Source of the DNA: CAWDVB01 sp963824105
GTDB taxonomy: Bacteria; Actinomycetota; Actinomycetes; Propionibacteriales; Nocardioidaceae
Length of the DNA stretch: 64,000 bases
Assembly: GCA_963824105.1 (NCBI GenBank)
Contig: CAWGNN010000009.1
Location: forward strand, 186,001-250,000
Reading direction: 5' to 3'
How positions within the stretch are numbered: the first letter of the stretch is position 1; each line of letters begins with the position of its first letter. The notes under the pieces are model-generated. The model was not told the DNA's origin. It saw only the letters and a program-made list of their open reading frames with translations, and did not search any database. Positions 47,481-54,242 of this stretch are shown here, piece by piece. Position numbers and translations under genes: made by a program.

Positions 47481-47894
47481 GTGGGGGTATTCAAGATCGT
47501 GCTGCGTCCGGTTGTCTTCGTCGCCTTGCTGGCAGCGCTGACGACGGGCCCGGTATCGACCGCCGGGGCCGCGGAGGACACCACGCCGCCGGAGTTCACC
47601 TACAGGCTACTGGGGCTCTCCAGCAGCGACTGGATCGAGCACGCCACGTGGGGAAGCAAGGATGACCTGTCCGGAGTCGACCACTCGGTGGCCCGCTGGC
47701 GGACCAAGGAACTCGGTGGCACGTGGTCTCGGTGGCACCGTCCGCTGAAGTGGCGGGATCTTCCGGCGAGCGCCTCCATTGACAAGCACTTCAAGGCGGG
47801 CCACCGCTACCAGATCCAGGCCCGAGTTGTGGACATCGTGGGGAACCGCAGCGCCTGGGAGGCCATGGGCGGGGGCGTCCGGCCTCGCAGTTGA
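47481..47894 (+). CDS. small secreted protein, unknown function
   Basis: 137 residues. Signal peptide (VFKIVLRPVVFVALLAALTT, cleavage likely after TAGAA near residue 31) then a compact basic, Trp-rich domain that looks like one fibronectin III or Big-type unit (YRLLGLSSSDWIEHATWGSK, WRTKELGGTWSRWHRPLKWR, YQIQARVVDIVGNRSAWE). No family recognised. It has its own AT-rich promoter region with a palindrome and a strong terminator downstream. Confidence 0.65.
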   Translation: MGVFKIVLRPVVFVALLAALTTGPVSTAGAAEDTTPPEFTYRLLGLSSSDWIEHATWGSKDDLSGVDHSVARWRTKELGGTWSRWHRPLKWRDLPASASIDKHFKAGHRYQIQARVVDIVGNRSAWEAMGGGVRPRS

Positions 47895-47937
47895 CCGACC
47901 GGGGGGTCGGAAGAACGCTACCGGGGGGGTAGCTAGA

Positions 47938-47974
47938 ACTGGGGGCCGCGCTTCGCGCGGCCCCCAGTCCTTTT
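47938..47974 (+). terminator. strong intrinsic terminator between secreted protein gene and tRNA-Phe
   Basis: A 14-bp perfect stem (ACTGGGGGCCGCGC, 47938-47951, with 47955-47968), a 3-nt loop, then CCTTTT. It ends the plus-strand gene; read on the other strand it can also stop transcription leaving tRNA-Phe. Confidence 0.88.
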
Positions 47975-47998
47975 CGCTGGTCTTCTCGCCGATGAGGC

Positions 47999-48074
47999 TG
48001 GTGGCCAGGGGCGGGGTCGAACCGCCGACCTTCCGATTTTCAGTCGGACGCTCTACCAACTGAGCTACCTGGCC
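47999..48074 (-). tRNA. tRNA-Phe (GAA)
   Basis: Full cloverleaf on the minus strand: acceptor GGCCAGG, D arm GTAGCTCAGTTGGTAGAGC, anticodon loop CTGAAAA with GAA, T arm GGCGGTTCGACCCCGCC. The 3' CCA is encoded in the DNA (47999-48001), unlike the Asp and Glu genes beside it. Confidence 0.97.
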
Positions 48075-48144
48075 GGGCGGGGGAACTCTACCGGAATGGC
48101 GCGCCCCCCCAACAACCGGTGCGCTCGTGCCAGTCCGCGTTGAA

Positions 48145-48183
48145 AAGCAGAAGAGGACACCCCCACACAGGAGCATCCTCTTC
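48145..48183 (-). terminator. intrinsic terminator downstream of tRNA-Asp
   Basis: On the minus strand GAAGAGGA (48176-48183) pairs with TCCTCTTC (48150-48157) around an 18-nt loop, followed by TGCTTTT. It begins 6 nt after the tRNA 3' end. Confidence 0.7.
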
Positions 48184-48188
48184 GTCAG

Positions 48189-48262
48189 CGACCCCGACGG
48201 GACTCGAACCCGCGACCTCCGCCGTGACAGGGCGGCGCGCTAACCAACTGCGCTACGGGGCC
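48189..48262 (-). tRNA. tRNA-Asp (GTC)
   Basis: Acceptor GGCCCCG pairs with CGGGGTC (one G-U), D arm AGCGCAGTTGGTTAGCGC, anticodon loop CTGTCAC with GTC, T arm CGCGGGTTCGAGTCCCG. Discriminator G. CCA is not encoded. Confidence 0.96.
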
Positions 48263-48409
48263 TGGCTGGCTCTCCACACGAACGTGCGGCGAGCGGAGCG
48301 ATGCTAGCAGCCGGAGGGCCCCGGCTCGAAATCGAAACCTGCCCCTCGGCCCACTGCGCCGCTCCAGCTCGCGGCGCCCTGGTCCGCCGGTTCCGGCTTC
48401 GCCCGGGAG

Positions 48410-48448
48410 TACGCACGGCCGCTCCCCGGATGAGGGCGGCCGTGCGTA
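48410..48448 (-). terminator. hairpin directly after tRNA-Glu
   Basis: A 12-bp perfect stem TACGCACGGCCG (48410-48421 with 48437-48448) and a 15-nt loop, starting one base after the tRNA-Glu 3' end. There is no T-run, so it may act as a terminator or a 3'-processing signal. Confidence 0.6.
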
Positions 48449-48449
48449 G

Positions 48450-48522
48450 TACCCCCAACGGGATTCGAACCCGTGCTACCGCCGTGAAAGGGCGGGGTCC
48501 TGGGCCGCTAGACGATGGGGGC
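48450..48522 (-). tRNA. tRNA-Glu (TTC)
   Basis: Acceptor GCCCCCA pairs with TGGGGGT, D arm TCGTCTAGCGGCCCAGGA, anticodon loop CTTTCAC with TTC, T arm ACGGGTTCGAATCCCGT. CCA is not encoded. First of the three minus-strand tRNA genes in transcription order. Confidence 0.97.
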
Positions 48523-48649
48523 GACCGCAAAAGGATAGGGGCCCGACAGACCGGTCACCAATCGACCGTCAGTCAGCCGCAAGGTCACAAATCGGTTGAG
48601 GGCTCAAATTGTGCGCGCATTTCTATGTCGCTCCGCGTCCCGTTGGGGC

Positions 48650-48655
48650 TATCTT
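48650..48655 (+). promoter_or_regulatory. -10 element, leaderless promoter of amino-acid ABC operon
   Basis: TATCTT, 7 nt before the ATG at 48663, with no ribosome site. Confidence 0.55.
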
Positions 48656-48662
48656 GCTCCCC

Positions 48663-49520
48663 ATGACTAAGCGTGCTTTCTCCTTGCTTGCCCTGACCGC
48701 CATGTTGGTGGTCCCGCTGTCGGCCTGCGGTAGCTCGAGCGGCACCAGCGCCGCGAGCAGCTCCAGCAGCGCACCGACGACCTCCAACTCCAGCTCGAGC
48801 GCAGCGCCGGTGGACTACCACCTGATCACCTCGGGGACCCTGACGGTCTGCTCCGACGTGCCGTACCCGCCGTTCGAGGACTTCGACAAGAGCACTGCGA
48901 CAGGCTTCGCGGGCTTCGACGTCGACCTGGTCACTCAGATCTCCGACGCCCTGGGGCTCAAGCTGGTCATCCAGAAGGCCGCCTTCGACGGCTTGCAGTC
49001 CGGACTGTCGCTGAACTCCGGCCAGTGCGACCTGGTCGCCAGCGCCATGACGATCACTGCGGCGCGGGCGAAGAACCTCGACTTCTCCGACCCGTACTAC
49101 GACTCCGAGCAGTCGCTGCTTGTCCCAGCCGGCTCGAGCATCACGAGCATCAACGATCTGGCGGGTCACAAGGTCGGCGTGCAGCGCGGTACCACTGGCA
49201 AGACCTTCACCGAGCAGAACGCCCCCAAGGGGACCGACATCATCTCCTTCCCCTCGGACGGCGAGATGTACCAGGCGATCCAGGCCGGCCAGGTCGACGC
49301 CCTGCTGCAGGACCTTCCGGTCAACATCGGCCACCAGAACGACCCGAAGCAGGCGGGCAAGTTCAAGGTTGTGGAGACCTTCAAGACCAACGAGCAGTAC
49401 GGCTTCGCCATGAAGAAGGGCAACACGGCGCTTGTCGACGCGGTCAACGCCGAGCTGGCGAAGATGAAGTCCGACGGGACGTACCAGACGATCTATGACA
49501 AGTACTTCGCCACGTCCTGA
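48663..49520 (+). CDS. polar amino-acid ABC transporter, substrate-binding lipoprotein
   Basis: 285 residues. Lipoprotein signal with lipobox LSAC (Cys near residue 22), a Ser-rich linker, then a family 3 periplasmic-binding fold (SGTLTVCSDVPYPPFEDFDK, GFDVDLVTQISDALGLKLVI, DLAGHKVGVQRGTTGKTF). It captures a polar amino acid at the cell surface; the ligand is unknown. First gene of an SBP-permease-ATPase operon. The ATG at 48663 is supported by TATCTT 7 nt upstream and by the signal peptide starting there. Confidence 0.9.
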   Translation: MTKRAFSLLALTAMLVVPLSACGSSSGTSAASSSSSAPTTSNSSSSAAPVDYHLITSGTLTVCSDVPYPPFEDFDKSTATGFAGFDVDLVTQISDALGLKLVIQKAAFDGLQSGLSLNSGQCDLVASAMTITAARAKNLDFSDPYYDSEQSLLVPAGSSITSINDLAGHKVGVQRGTTGKTFTEQNAPKGTDIISFPSDGEMYQAIQAGQVDALLQDLPVNIGHQNDPKQAGKFKVVETFKTNEQYGFAMKKGNTALVDAVNAELAKMKSDGTYQTIYDKYFATS

Positions 49521-49562
49521 CCTGGCTCTATTGAGGTCTGAACGTAGGAGGAGGGTCAGTTC

Positions 49563-50348
49563 GTGAAGCGCACCACTCGCCGGAAGGTGAACCAGGCCGC
49601 GCTCTACCTGGCCCTCCTCCTCTTCTTCGTCCTCCTGGCCTCTGTGGCCGACTGGGGGGCGATCAAGAACAACTTCCTCGATGTCGAGACGATGAAGGGA
49701 ATGTTCCCCGACGTCATCGTGGTCGGCGCGCGCAATACCTTGGTCTACACCGGCATAGCCTTCCTGGGCGGCCTCGTGCTGGCGCTGTTCCTGGCGTTGT
49801 CGAAGCTGTCCCCGGTGGCGCCGTACCGTTGGCTGGCCACGGGCTACATCGAGTTCTTCCGCTCGCTGCCCGCGCTCGTCGTGATCCTGTTCATGGGCTA
49901 CGGCGTCCCGATCGCGTTCCAGTGGCGTCCCCCGGGCGGCACGACCGGCGCGGGTGTGTTGGCGCTGATCATCGTCTCCGCGGCGTACATGGCCGAGACG
50001 CTGCGAGCCGGGATTCAGGCAGTGCCGAAGGGACAGGCCGAGGCGGCGCGCTCGTTGGGAATGTCCGCGGGTCGCACCACGATCTCGGTCGTGCTGCCTC
50101 AGGCCTTCCGGATCGTGATCCCGCCGCTCACCAACGAGTTCGTGCTGCTGCTGAAGGACAGCTCGCTGCTCTACGTGCTCGGCATGGCCGTCAACCAGCG
50201 CGAGCTCACCAGCATCGCCTCGGACGGCATGACGTACTACTCCAACGCCACGTCGCTGGTCGTGGCGGCGGTCATGTACCTCGTGATCACCCTCCCGCTC
50301 ACGCGCCTGGTCGCGCAGCTGGAGCGCCGACAGCAGAGGGCCCGATGA
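49563..50348 (+). CDS. polar amino-acid ABC transporter permease
   Basis: 261 residues, His/Glu/Gln/Arg-type permease with about five TM helices. N-terminal LVYTGIAFLGGLVLALFLAL, GYIEFFRSLPALVVILFMGY, and the EAA loop EAARSLGMSAGRTTISVVLPQAFRIVIPPL. GGAGGAGGG lies before the GTG. The stop overlaps the ATPase start (ATGA). Confidence 0.93.
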   Translation: MKRTTRRKVNQAALYLALLLFFVLLASVADWGAIKNNFLDVETMKGMFPDVIVVGARNTLVYTGIAFLGGLVLALFLALSKLSPVAPYRWLATGYIEFFRSLPALVVILFMGYGVPIAFQWRPPGGTTGAGVLALIIVSAAYMAETLRAGIQAVPKGQAEAARSLGMSAGRTTISVVLPQAFRIVIPPLTNEFVLLLKDSSLLYVLGMAVNQRELTSIASDGMTYYSNATSLVVAAVMYLVITLPLTRLVAQLERRQQRAR

Positions 50349-51085
50349 ACGACATACCGCGCGCGATCGAGATTCGCGACCTCCACAAGTACTTCGGCGA
50401 GAACCAGGTGCTCAAGGGAATCGACTTCCATGTCGACCCGGGCCAGGTGGTCTGCGTCATCGGCCCGTCCGGATCCGGCAAGTCCACCCTGCTGCGCTGC
50501 GTGAACCGGCTCGAGGAGCCGACCTCCGGCACGATCCTCGTCGAAGGCATCGACGTCTGCGACCCAGAGGTCGACCTCGACGAGGTGCGCTCGCGCATCG
50601 GCATGGTCTTCCAGTCGTTCAACCTCTTCCCCCACCTGAGCGTGCTCGCCAACCTCACCCTCGCCCAGCGTCGGGTGCGCAAGCGCAGCAAGACCGAGGC
50701 GGTCGAGATCGCGCGACGCAACCTCGAGAAGGTCGGCCTGTCGGAGAAGGTGGACGCCTACCCGGCCCACCTTTCCGGTGGCCAGCAGCAGCGGGTCGCG
50801 ATCGCCCGCGCCCTGTCGATGGAGCCCGACATGATGCTCTTCGACGAGCCCACCAGCGCACTCGATCCGGAGCTGGTCGGCGACGTCCTCGCGGTGATGA
50901 AGCAGCTCGCCAGCGAGGGAATGACGATGATGGTCGTGACCCACGAGATGGGCTTCGCCCGCGAGGTGGGCGACAAGGTGGTCTTCATGGACGGGGGAGT
51001 CATCGTCGAGGAGGGTGATCCGGTCGAGGTGCTCGCGAACCCGCAGCACGGGCGTACGCGGGACTTCCTCTCCAAGGTTCTCTGA
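50345..51085 (+). CDS. polar amino-acid ABC transporter ATPase (GlnQ type)
   Basis: 246 residues. Walker A GPSGSGKSTLLRCVN, Q-loop MVFQSFNLFPHLSVL, ABC signature LSGGQQQRVAIARAL, Walker B MMLFDEPTSALDPE, and the switch His in VTHEMGFAREV. Powers uptake with the preceding permease. The ATG at 50345 is fixed by the 4-nt overlap; the frame is open into the permease gene but that part is a shadow. Confidence 0.95.
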   Translation: MNDIPRAIEIRDLHKYFGENQVLKGIDFHVDPGQVVCVIGPSGSGKSTLLRCVNRLEEPTSGTILVEGIDVCDPEVDLDEVRSRIGMVFQSFNLFPHLSVLANLTLAQRRVRKRSKTEAVEIARRNLEKVGLSEKVDAYPAHLSGGQQQRVAIARALSMEPDMMLFDEPTSALDPELVGDVLAVMKQLASEGMTMMVVTHEMGFAREVGDKVVFMDGGVIVEEGDPVEVLANPQHGRTRDFLSKVL

Positions 51086-51140
51086 GCTCCCCGCACCAGG
51101 GCCGGCCGGGGCGGCTGCCCCCTGGACGCACAATGGTCCG

Positions 51141-51491
51141 GTGATCACCATGTCGGCGGAGCGCTTCGAGGAGCTGGTGTCGCTGGCTCTGGACACGATC
51201 CCGGCCGAGCTCTCCGCCCAGGTGGACAACCTCGTCGTCCTGGTCGAGGACGACCCACCGGAGGGCGAGTCCGGGCTACTCGGTCTCTACGAGGGTGTCC
51301 CGTTGACCGAGCGCGACCGCGGGTACGCCGGGCTGGGTCCGGACCGGATCACCATCTTCCGCAACTCGCTGCTGGAGATGTGCGACGACGAGGAGGAGAT
51401 CGTCGAGGAGGTGCGGATCACCGTGGTCCACGAGATCGCCCACCACTTCGGGATCGACGACGATCGGCTGCACGACCTCGGCTACGGGTGA
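51141..51491 (+). CDS. zincin-like metallopeptidase family protein
   Basis: 116 residues. Minigluzincin-type protein (formerly DUF1025) with VVHEIAHHFGIDDDRLHDLGYG: an HExxH motif and a later Asp/His-rich segment (near residues 96-116). Predicted intracellular metallopeptidase; substrate unknown. GTG 51141 has CACAAT 6 nt upstream; ATG 51150 is the alternative. The 3' end overlaps the opposing crcB gene by 10 nt. Confidence 0.83.
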   Translation: MITMSAERFEELVSLALDTIPAELSAQVDNLVVLVEDDPPEGESGLLGLYEGVPLTERDRGYAGLGPDRITIFRNSLLEMCDDEEEIVEEVRITVVHEIAHHFGIDDDRLHDLGYG

Positions 51492-51811
51492 CCGAGCAGG
51501 GCACCTGCGACCGCGGCGCCGAGGCAGAGCAGCAAGGTGGAGACCGCGTAGATGGTGCCCACGATCCAACCCCGGTCGTGGGTGTGCACAGCGAACGCGG
51601 AGTAGGTGGTCAGCGCGCCGCAGAAGCCGGTGGCCAGCAGCGCGGCGTCGTCGCTGTTCAGAGTGAGGGTTCCCAACCAGGCGAGGAGCCCTGAGCCCAG
51701 CACGTTGACGACGAGGGTGCCGGCAGGGAAGCCCTCGTCGAACAGGTGACCGGCCAAGTAGCGGATCGGCGCGCCGACCATGGCTCCCGCGGCGACCAGA
51801 ACCCAGGTCAC
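51482..51811 (-). CDS. crcB: fluoride channel subunit CrcB, second copy
   Basis: 109 residues, four TM helices. Fluc-type fluoride exporter: GAPIRYLAGHLFDEGFPAGTLVVNVLGSGLLAWL and the GFCGALTTYSAFAVHT motif that lines the pore. Paired with the longer crcB copy, from which it starts by a 4-nt overlap (GTGA), so a heterodimeric channel is likely, as is known for tandem fluc genes. Confidence 0.9.
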   Translation of the reverse strand: MTWVLVAAGAMVGAPIRYLAGHLFDEGFPAGTLVVNVLGSGLLAWLGTLTLNSDDAALLATGFCGALTTYSAFAVHTHDRGWIVGTIYAVSTLLLCLGAAVAGALLGHP

Positions 51812-52230
51812 AGGTCGCCCTCTTCCTCTTCGAACTCCAGCCGCTCCTCCACCGTGCTCAGCTGGTCGGCGATCGCCACGGCCACGATCGCGGCGGCGAA
51901 GGTGCCCGCCAGGTACAGGGCCGCGATGAGCATGTGGCCGCCGTCGTACAGGTGGCGGGTCTGCACGATGGCCCCGGACATCGTGGTGAAGCCGCCCAGC
52001 ACTCCGGTGCCCAGAGCAGGGGGGAGGTAGGGGTGGTCCCGGATGGATGCGGTCAGGGGGAGAAGGGCGAGGACGAAGCTTCCAGAGACGTTGATGGCGA
52101 ACGTGGTCCAGGGGAAGGCGCCGCTCGGGTCCGGGAAGAGATCCGAGAGCCCGTGCCGCAGCAGCGCGCCCAGCGCCGCTCCCACCGCGACAGCGATGAT
52201 CGCGATGCGAGGTGGGAGGCGCTCGCTCAT
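51808..52230 (-). CDS. crcB: fluoride channel subunit CrcB, first copy
   Basis: 140 residues, four TM helices and an acidic tail (RLEFEEEEGDL). Motifs ALLRHGLSDLFPDPSGAFPW, TFAINVSGSFVLALL and GTGVLGGFTTMSGAIVQTR. It differs from the second copy at the pore (FTTMSG versus LTTYSA), consistent with two distinct subunits. TAACCT lies 6 nt before its ATG. I found no fluoride riboswitch between it and the divergent cobalamin leader. Confidence 0.88.
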   Translation of the reverse strand: MSERLPPRIAIIAVAVGAALGALLRHGLSDLFPDPSGAFPWTTFAINVSGSFVLALLPLTASIRDHPYLPPALGTGVLGGFTTMSGAIVQTRHLYDGGHMLIAALYLAGTFAAAIVAVAIADQLSTVEERLEFEEEEGDL

Positions 52231-52236
52231 GGGAGG

Positions 52237-52242
52237 AGGTTA
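52237..52242 (-). promoter_or_regulatory. -10 element, leaderless promoter of crcB pair
   Basis: TAACCT on the minus strand, 6 nt before the ATG at 52228-52230. The same gap contains a GGAGG-like run, but on the opposite strand. Confidence 0.5.
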
Positions 52243-52274
52243 GCGACCGCACGGCCGGGCCCGGACAGCGCTGT

Positions 52275-52280
52275 TAGGGT
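52275..52280 (+). promoter_or_regulatory. candidate -10 of the cobalamin-controlled operon
   Basis: TAGGGT, about 20 nt before the riboswitch core, placing the RNA start near 52287. Confidence 0.45.
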
Positions 52281-52300
52281 GGGCTCGTTCTACAACTGAA

Positions 52301-52392
52301 CATGTCCGTGCGTGGGGGAAGTCGGTGCGATTCCGACACTGTCCCGCAACCGTGAGCCAGCAATGGCGAGTCGGAGCACCCATCACGGACGA
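52301..52392 (+). ncRNA. cobalamin (AdoCbl) riboswitch
   Basis: The conserved core is clear: GGGGGAAGTCGGTG (52314-52327), ATTCCGACACTGTCCCGC, AACCGTGAGCCAG and the B12-box region GAGTCGGAGCACCC (52369-52382). The closing helix is GTCCGTG (52304-52310) with CACGGAC (52384-52390). Downstream, GAGCGG (52391-52396) can pair with CCGCTC (52464-52469) before the AAAGG ribosome site, a possible expression platform. B12 should repress the five genes that follow. Confidence 0.95.
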
Positions 52393-52485
52393 GCGGCTCC
52401 ATCACTGTCGAGGTCTGCAGGTGGGGGCTGGACCTCCCTCGTGGCGTCCTACCTTCCCCGGGACCGCTCACGAAAGGTCACCACA

Positions 52486-53562
52486 TTGAGACTGTCGTCT
52501 CTCGTCCGAGGGCTCTCCTCCCTCGTCTGCTTCCTCCTTGTCCTGACGTCCACACCCGCGCAGGCGCAACGGCTCCCCGGCCATCAGCGCGCCGGCGCAT
52601 CCTGGCTCGTCGGTCAGCTGTCGTCGGACCACCTGATGCACGGCATCTACAACGGCGCCGACTCCGGCGCCGACATCGGGCTGTCGATCGACACGGTGTT
52701 CGCGCTAGCGCCGTTCCCCGTGCACGCGGCCACCGTTGACGATCTGGGCTCGGCCATCGAGAGCGGCTACTGGACTAGCTACATCCAGTACAGCGGCGTG
52801 TTCTACGCCAACTCGACGGCCAAGGCCTTGGTGGCTGCTCGTGTCCTCCGACGCCCGGGAAACGACTTCGGCGGACACAGTCTGCGCAGGAAGCTGATGT
52901 CCATGGTGGCGCCATCCGGCCGCGTGCGGGATACCGACTGGAAGACCGCAACCGACTACAGCAACACACTGGGCCAGGCCTTGGCGGTCATCGGGTTGGC
53001 TCGCTCCGGGGGAGCTCCGCAACGGGCTGTTGACTTCCTGGCCGGCCAGCAGTGCCGTTCCGGTGGCTTCGCCCTGACCGAGAGCGCTCACCACCCCTGC
53101 GCCCGGGCTGGCGTCCGGGCCAGCGTCGACGCCACCGGCCTTGCGGTGCAGGCGCTCGTCGCGGCGAGAAGGCATGGGGCCGCCGTGCCGCAGAACTCGA
53201 TCCTTCATGCGATCCGCTGGCTGAGGTCGGTGCAGAAGAGGAACGGGGGCTTCGCCCAGGGAGGCGGCGCGGCGCGCCCCAACACCAACAGCACGGGGCT
53301 GGCCGCGGCTGCCTTCGCTGCCACCGGCCGAGACCGTGCGCTTCGGCGGGCGGCACGATTCGTGGCCTCGATGCAGCTGACCGCGTCCACGGCCGGCAAC
53401 GCTGCCGCCGACGCCGGGGCAATCGCCTACAACGCGTCCGCCTTCAACGCTGCGGTCGCGGGCGGGGTCACCGTCCAAACCCGTGACCAGTTCCGTCGGG
53501 CGACGGCCCAAGCCATGCTCGCGCTGACCGGTCGGCACCTCGACGTTCTCCACCGGAGATGA
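52486..53562 (+). CDS. secreted alpha/alpha-toroid protein, transcobalamin/prenyltransferase-like
   Basis: 358 residues. Signal peptide MRLSSLVRGLSSLVCFLLVL ending near AQAQ, then repeated helical-hairpin units of the prenyltransferase/squalene cyclase toroid type (QALAVIGLARSGGAPQRAVD; GGFA; NTNSTGLAAAAFAATG). The same alpha6-alpha6 barrel fold forms the N-terminal half of intrinsic factor and transcobalamin. First gene under the cobalamin riboswitch; probably a surface B12 binder rather than an enzyme (inference). The TTG at 52486 is chosen because AAAGG lies 8 nt upstream and the signal peptide starts there; the open frame upstream runs through the riboswitch. Confidence 0.82.
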   Translation: MRLSSLVRGLSSLVCFLLVLTSTPAQAQRLPGHQRAGASWLVGQLSSDHLMHGIYNGADSGADIGLSIDTVFALAPFPVHAATVDDLGSAIESGYWTSYIQYSGVFYANSTAKALVAARVLRRPGNDFGGHSLRRKLMSMVAPSGRVRDTDWKTATDYSNTLGQALAVIGLARSGGAPQRAVDFLAGQQCRSGGFALTESAHHPCARAGVRASVDATGLAVQALVAARRHGAAVPQNSILHAIRWLRSVQKRNGGFAQGGGAARPNTNSTGLAAAAFAATGRDRALRRAARFVASMQLTASTAGNAAADAGAIAYNASAFNAAVAGGVTVQTRDQFRRATAQAMLALTGRHLDVLHRR

Positions 53563-54242
53563 GACGGGGGCGCGCTTTCGCGGTCGCCGTGGCGCTGCTC
53601 GTCGGAGCACTCGCCCCGGTGCTCGGGAGCGCGCCCGCCACGGCCGACGCAGGGGCCTGCGAGGGTCCGGACGGCGTCACCGTCGTGGTCGACCTGACCG
53701 ACCTCGGGGGCGGAGTCAGCGTGGGATGCGCGGGCACCGGCTCCATGTCGGGACTCCAGGCCCTGCAGCGTGCCGGGTTCTCCGTGGCCGGCACCCTGCG
53801 TGAGGGGCTGGCTTTCATCTGCCGTATCGACGACCGCCCGTCCGCCGGCGAGCGGCTGGCGATGGCCGGGTCGTCGGGCTATCGCGAGCAGTGCGTCGAC
53901 ACCCCCCCTACGGAGGCGTACTGGGGCTATTGGTACGCCGCGGCCGGCGGGAAGTGGGTCTACGGCACGGCCGGGCCTGGTAATCACACGGCGATCGCGG
54001 GGGGCTACGAGGGATGGCGCTTCGAGCTCAACCGAGCCCAGGGACAGCCGCCATCACCGGCGTACTCCCCGGTCTCGCGTGCCAGCGCGGCTCCCGCTGC
54101 GGCTGACACGAGCACGCCGAGTGCCGTGGCTCCGGCCGTCGATCAGGGCTCGCCCCTCGCGACCGTGCTTGCGCTCGGAGGAGCTGTCGTCCTAGCGGTG
54201 GGAGGGGGTGCGCTCGCATGGCGACGCTCACGAGCAAGGTGA
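53559..54242 (+). CDS. SCO2322-type secreted protein with transcobalamin C-terminal-like domain
   Basis: 227 residues. Signal peptide (about residues 1-31), then a small beta domain whose order of elements recalls DUF4430/transcobalamin C-terminal: VTVVVDLTDLGGG, a helix SGLQALQRAGF, LAFICRIDD, and YWGYWYAAAGGKWVYGTAG to YEGWRFEL. A Pro/Ala/Ser linker and a C-terminal TM helix with a basic end (LATVLALGGAVVLAVGGGAL) anchor it. Overlaps the preceding gene (ATGA) and the EcfT gene by 25 nt. Likely partner of the toroid protein in B12 capture (inference). Confidence 0.78.
   Translation: MRRGRAFAVAVALLVGALAPVLGSAPATADAGACEGPDGVTVVVDLTDLGGGVSVGCAGTGSMSGLQALQRAGFSVAGTLREGLAFICRIDDRPSAGERLAMAGSSGYREQCVDTPPTEAYWGYWYAAAGGKWVYGTAGPGNHTAIAGGYEGWRFELNRAQGQPPSPAYSPVSRASAAPAAADTSTPSAVAPAVDQGSPLATVLALGGAVVLAVGGGALAWRRSRAR

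Noticed and set aside
49829..50344. Fusion of the GlnQ-type ATPase to an upstream region
   Set aside because: The extra 172 codons are out of frame with the permease gene they overlap. The ATGA overlap fixes the ATPase start at 50345.
52231..52300. Possible fluoride riboswitch upstream of the crcB pair
   Set aside because: No match to the crcB aptamer consensus on the minus strand. The gap is short and shared with the cobalamin promoter.
52312..52485. Upstream extension of the toroid protein frame
   Set aside because: This stretch encodes the cobalamin riboswitch. The signal peptide and ribosome site place the start at TTG 52486.
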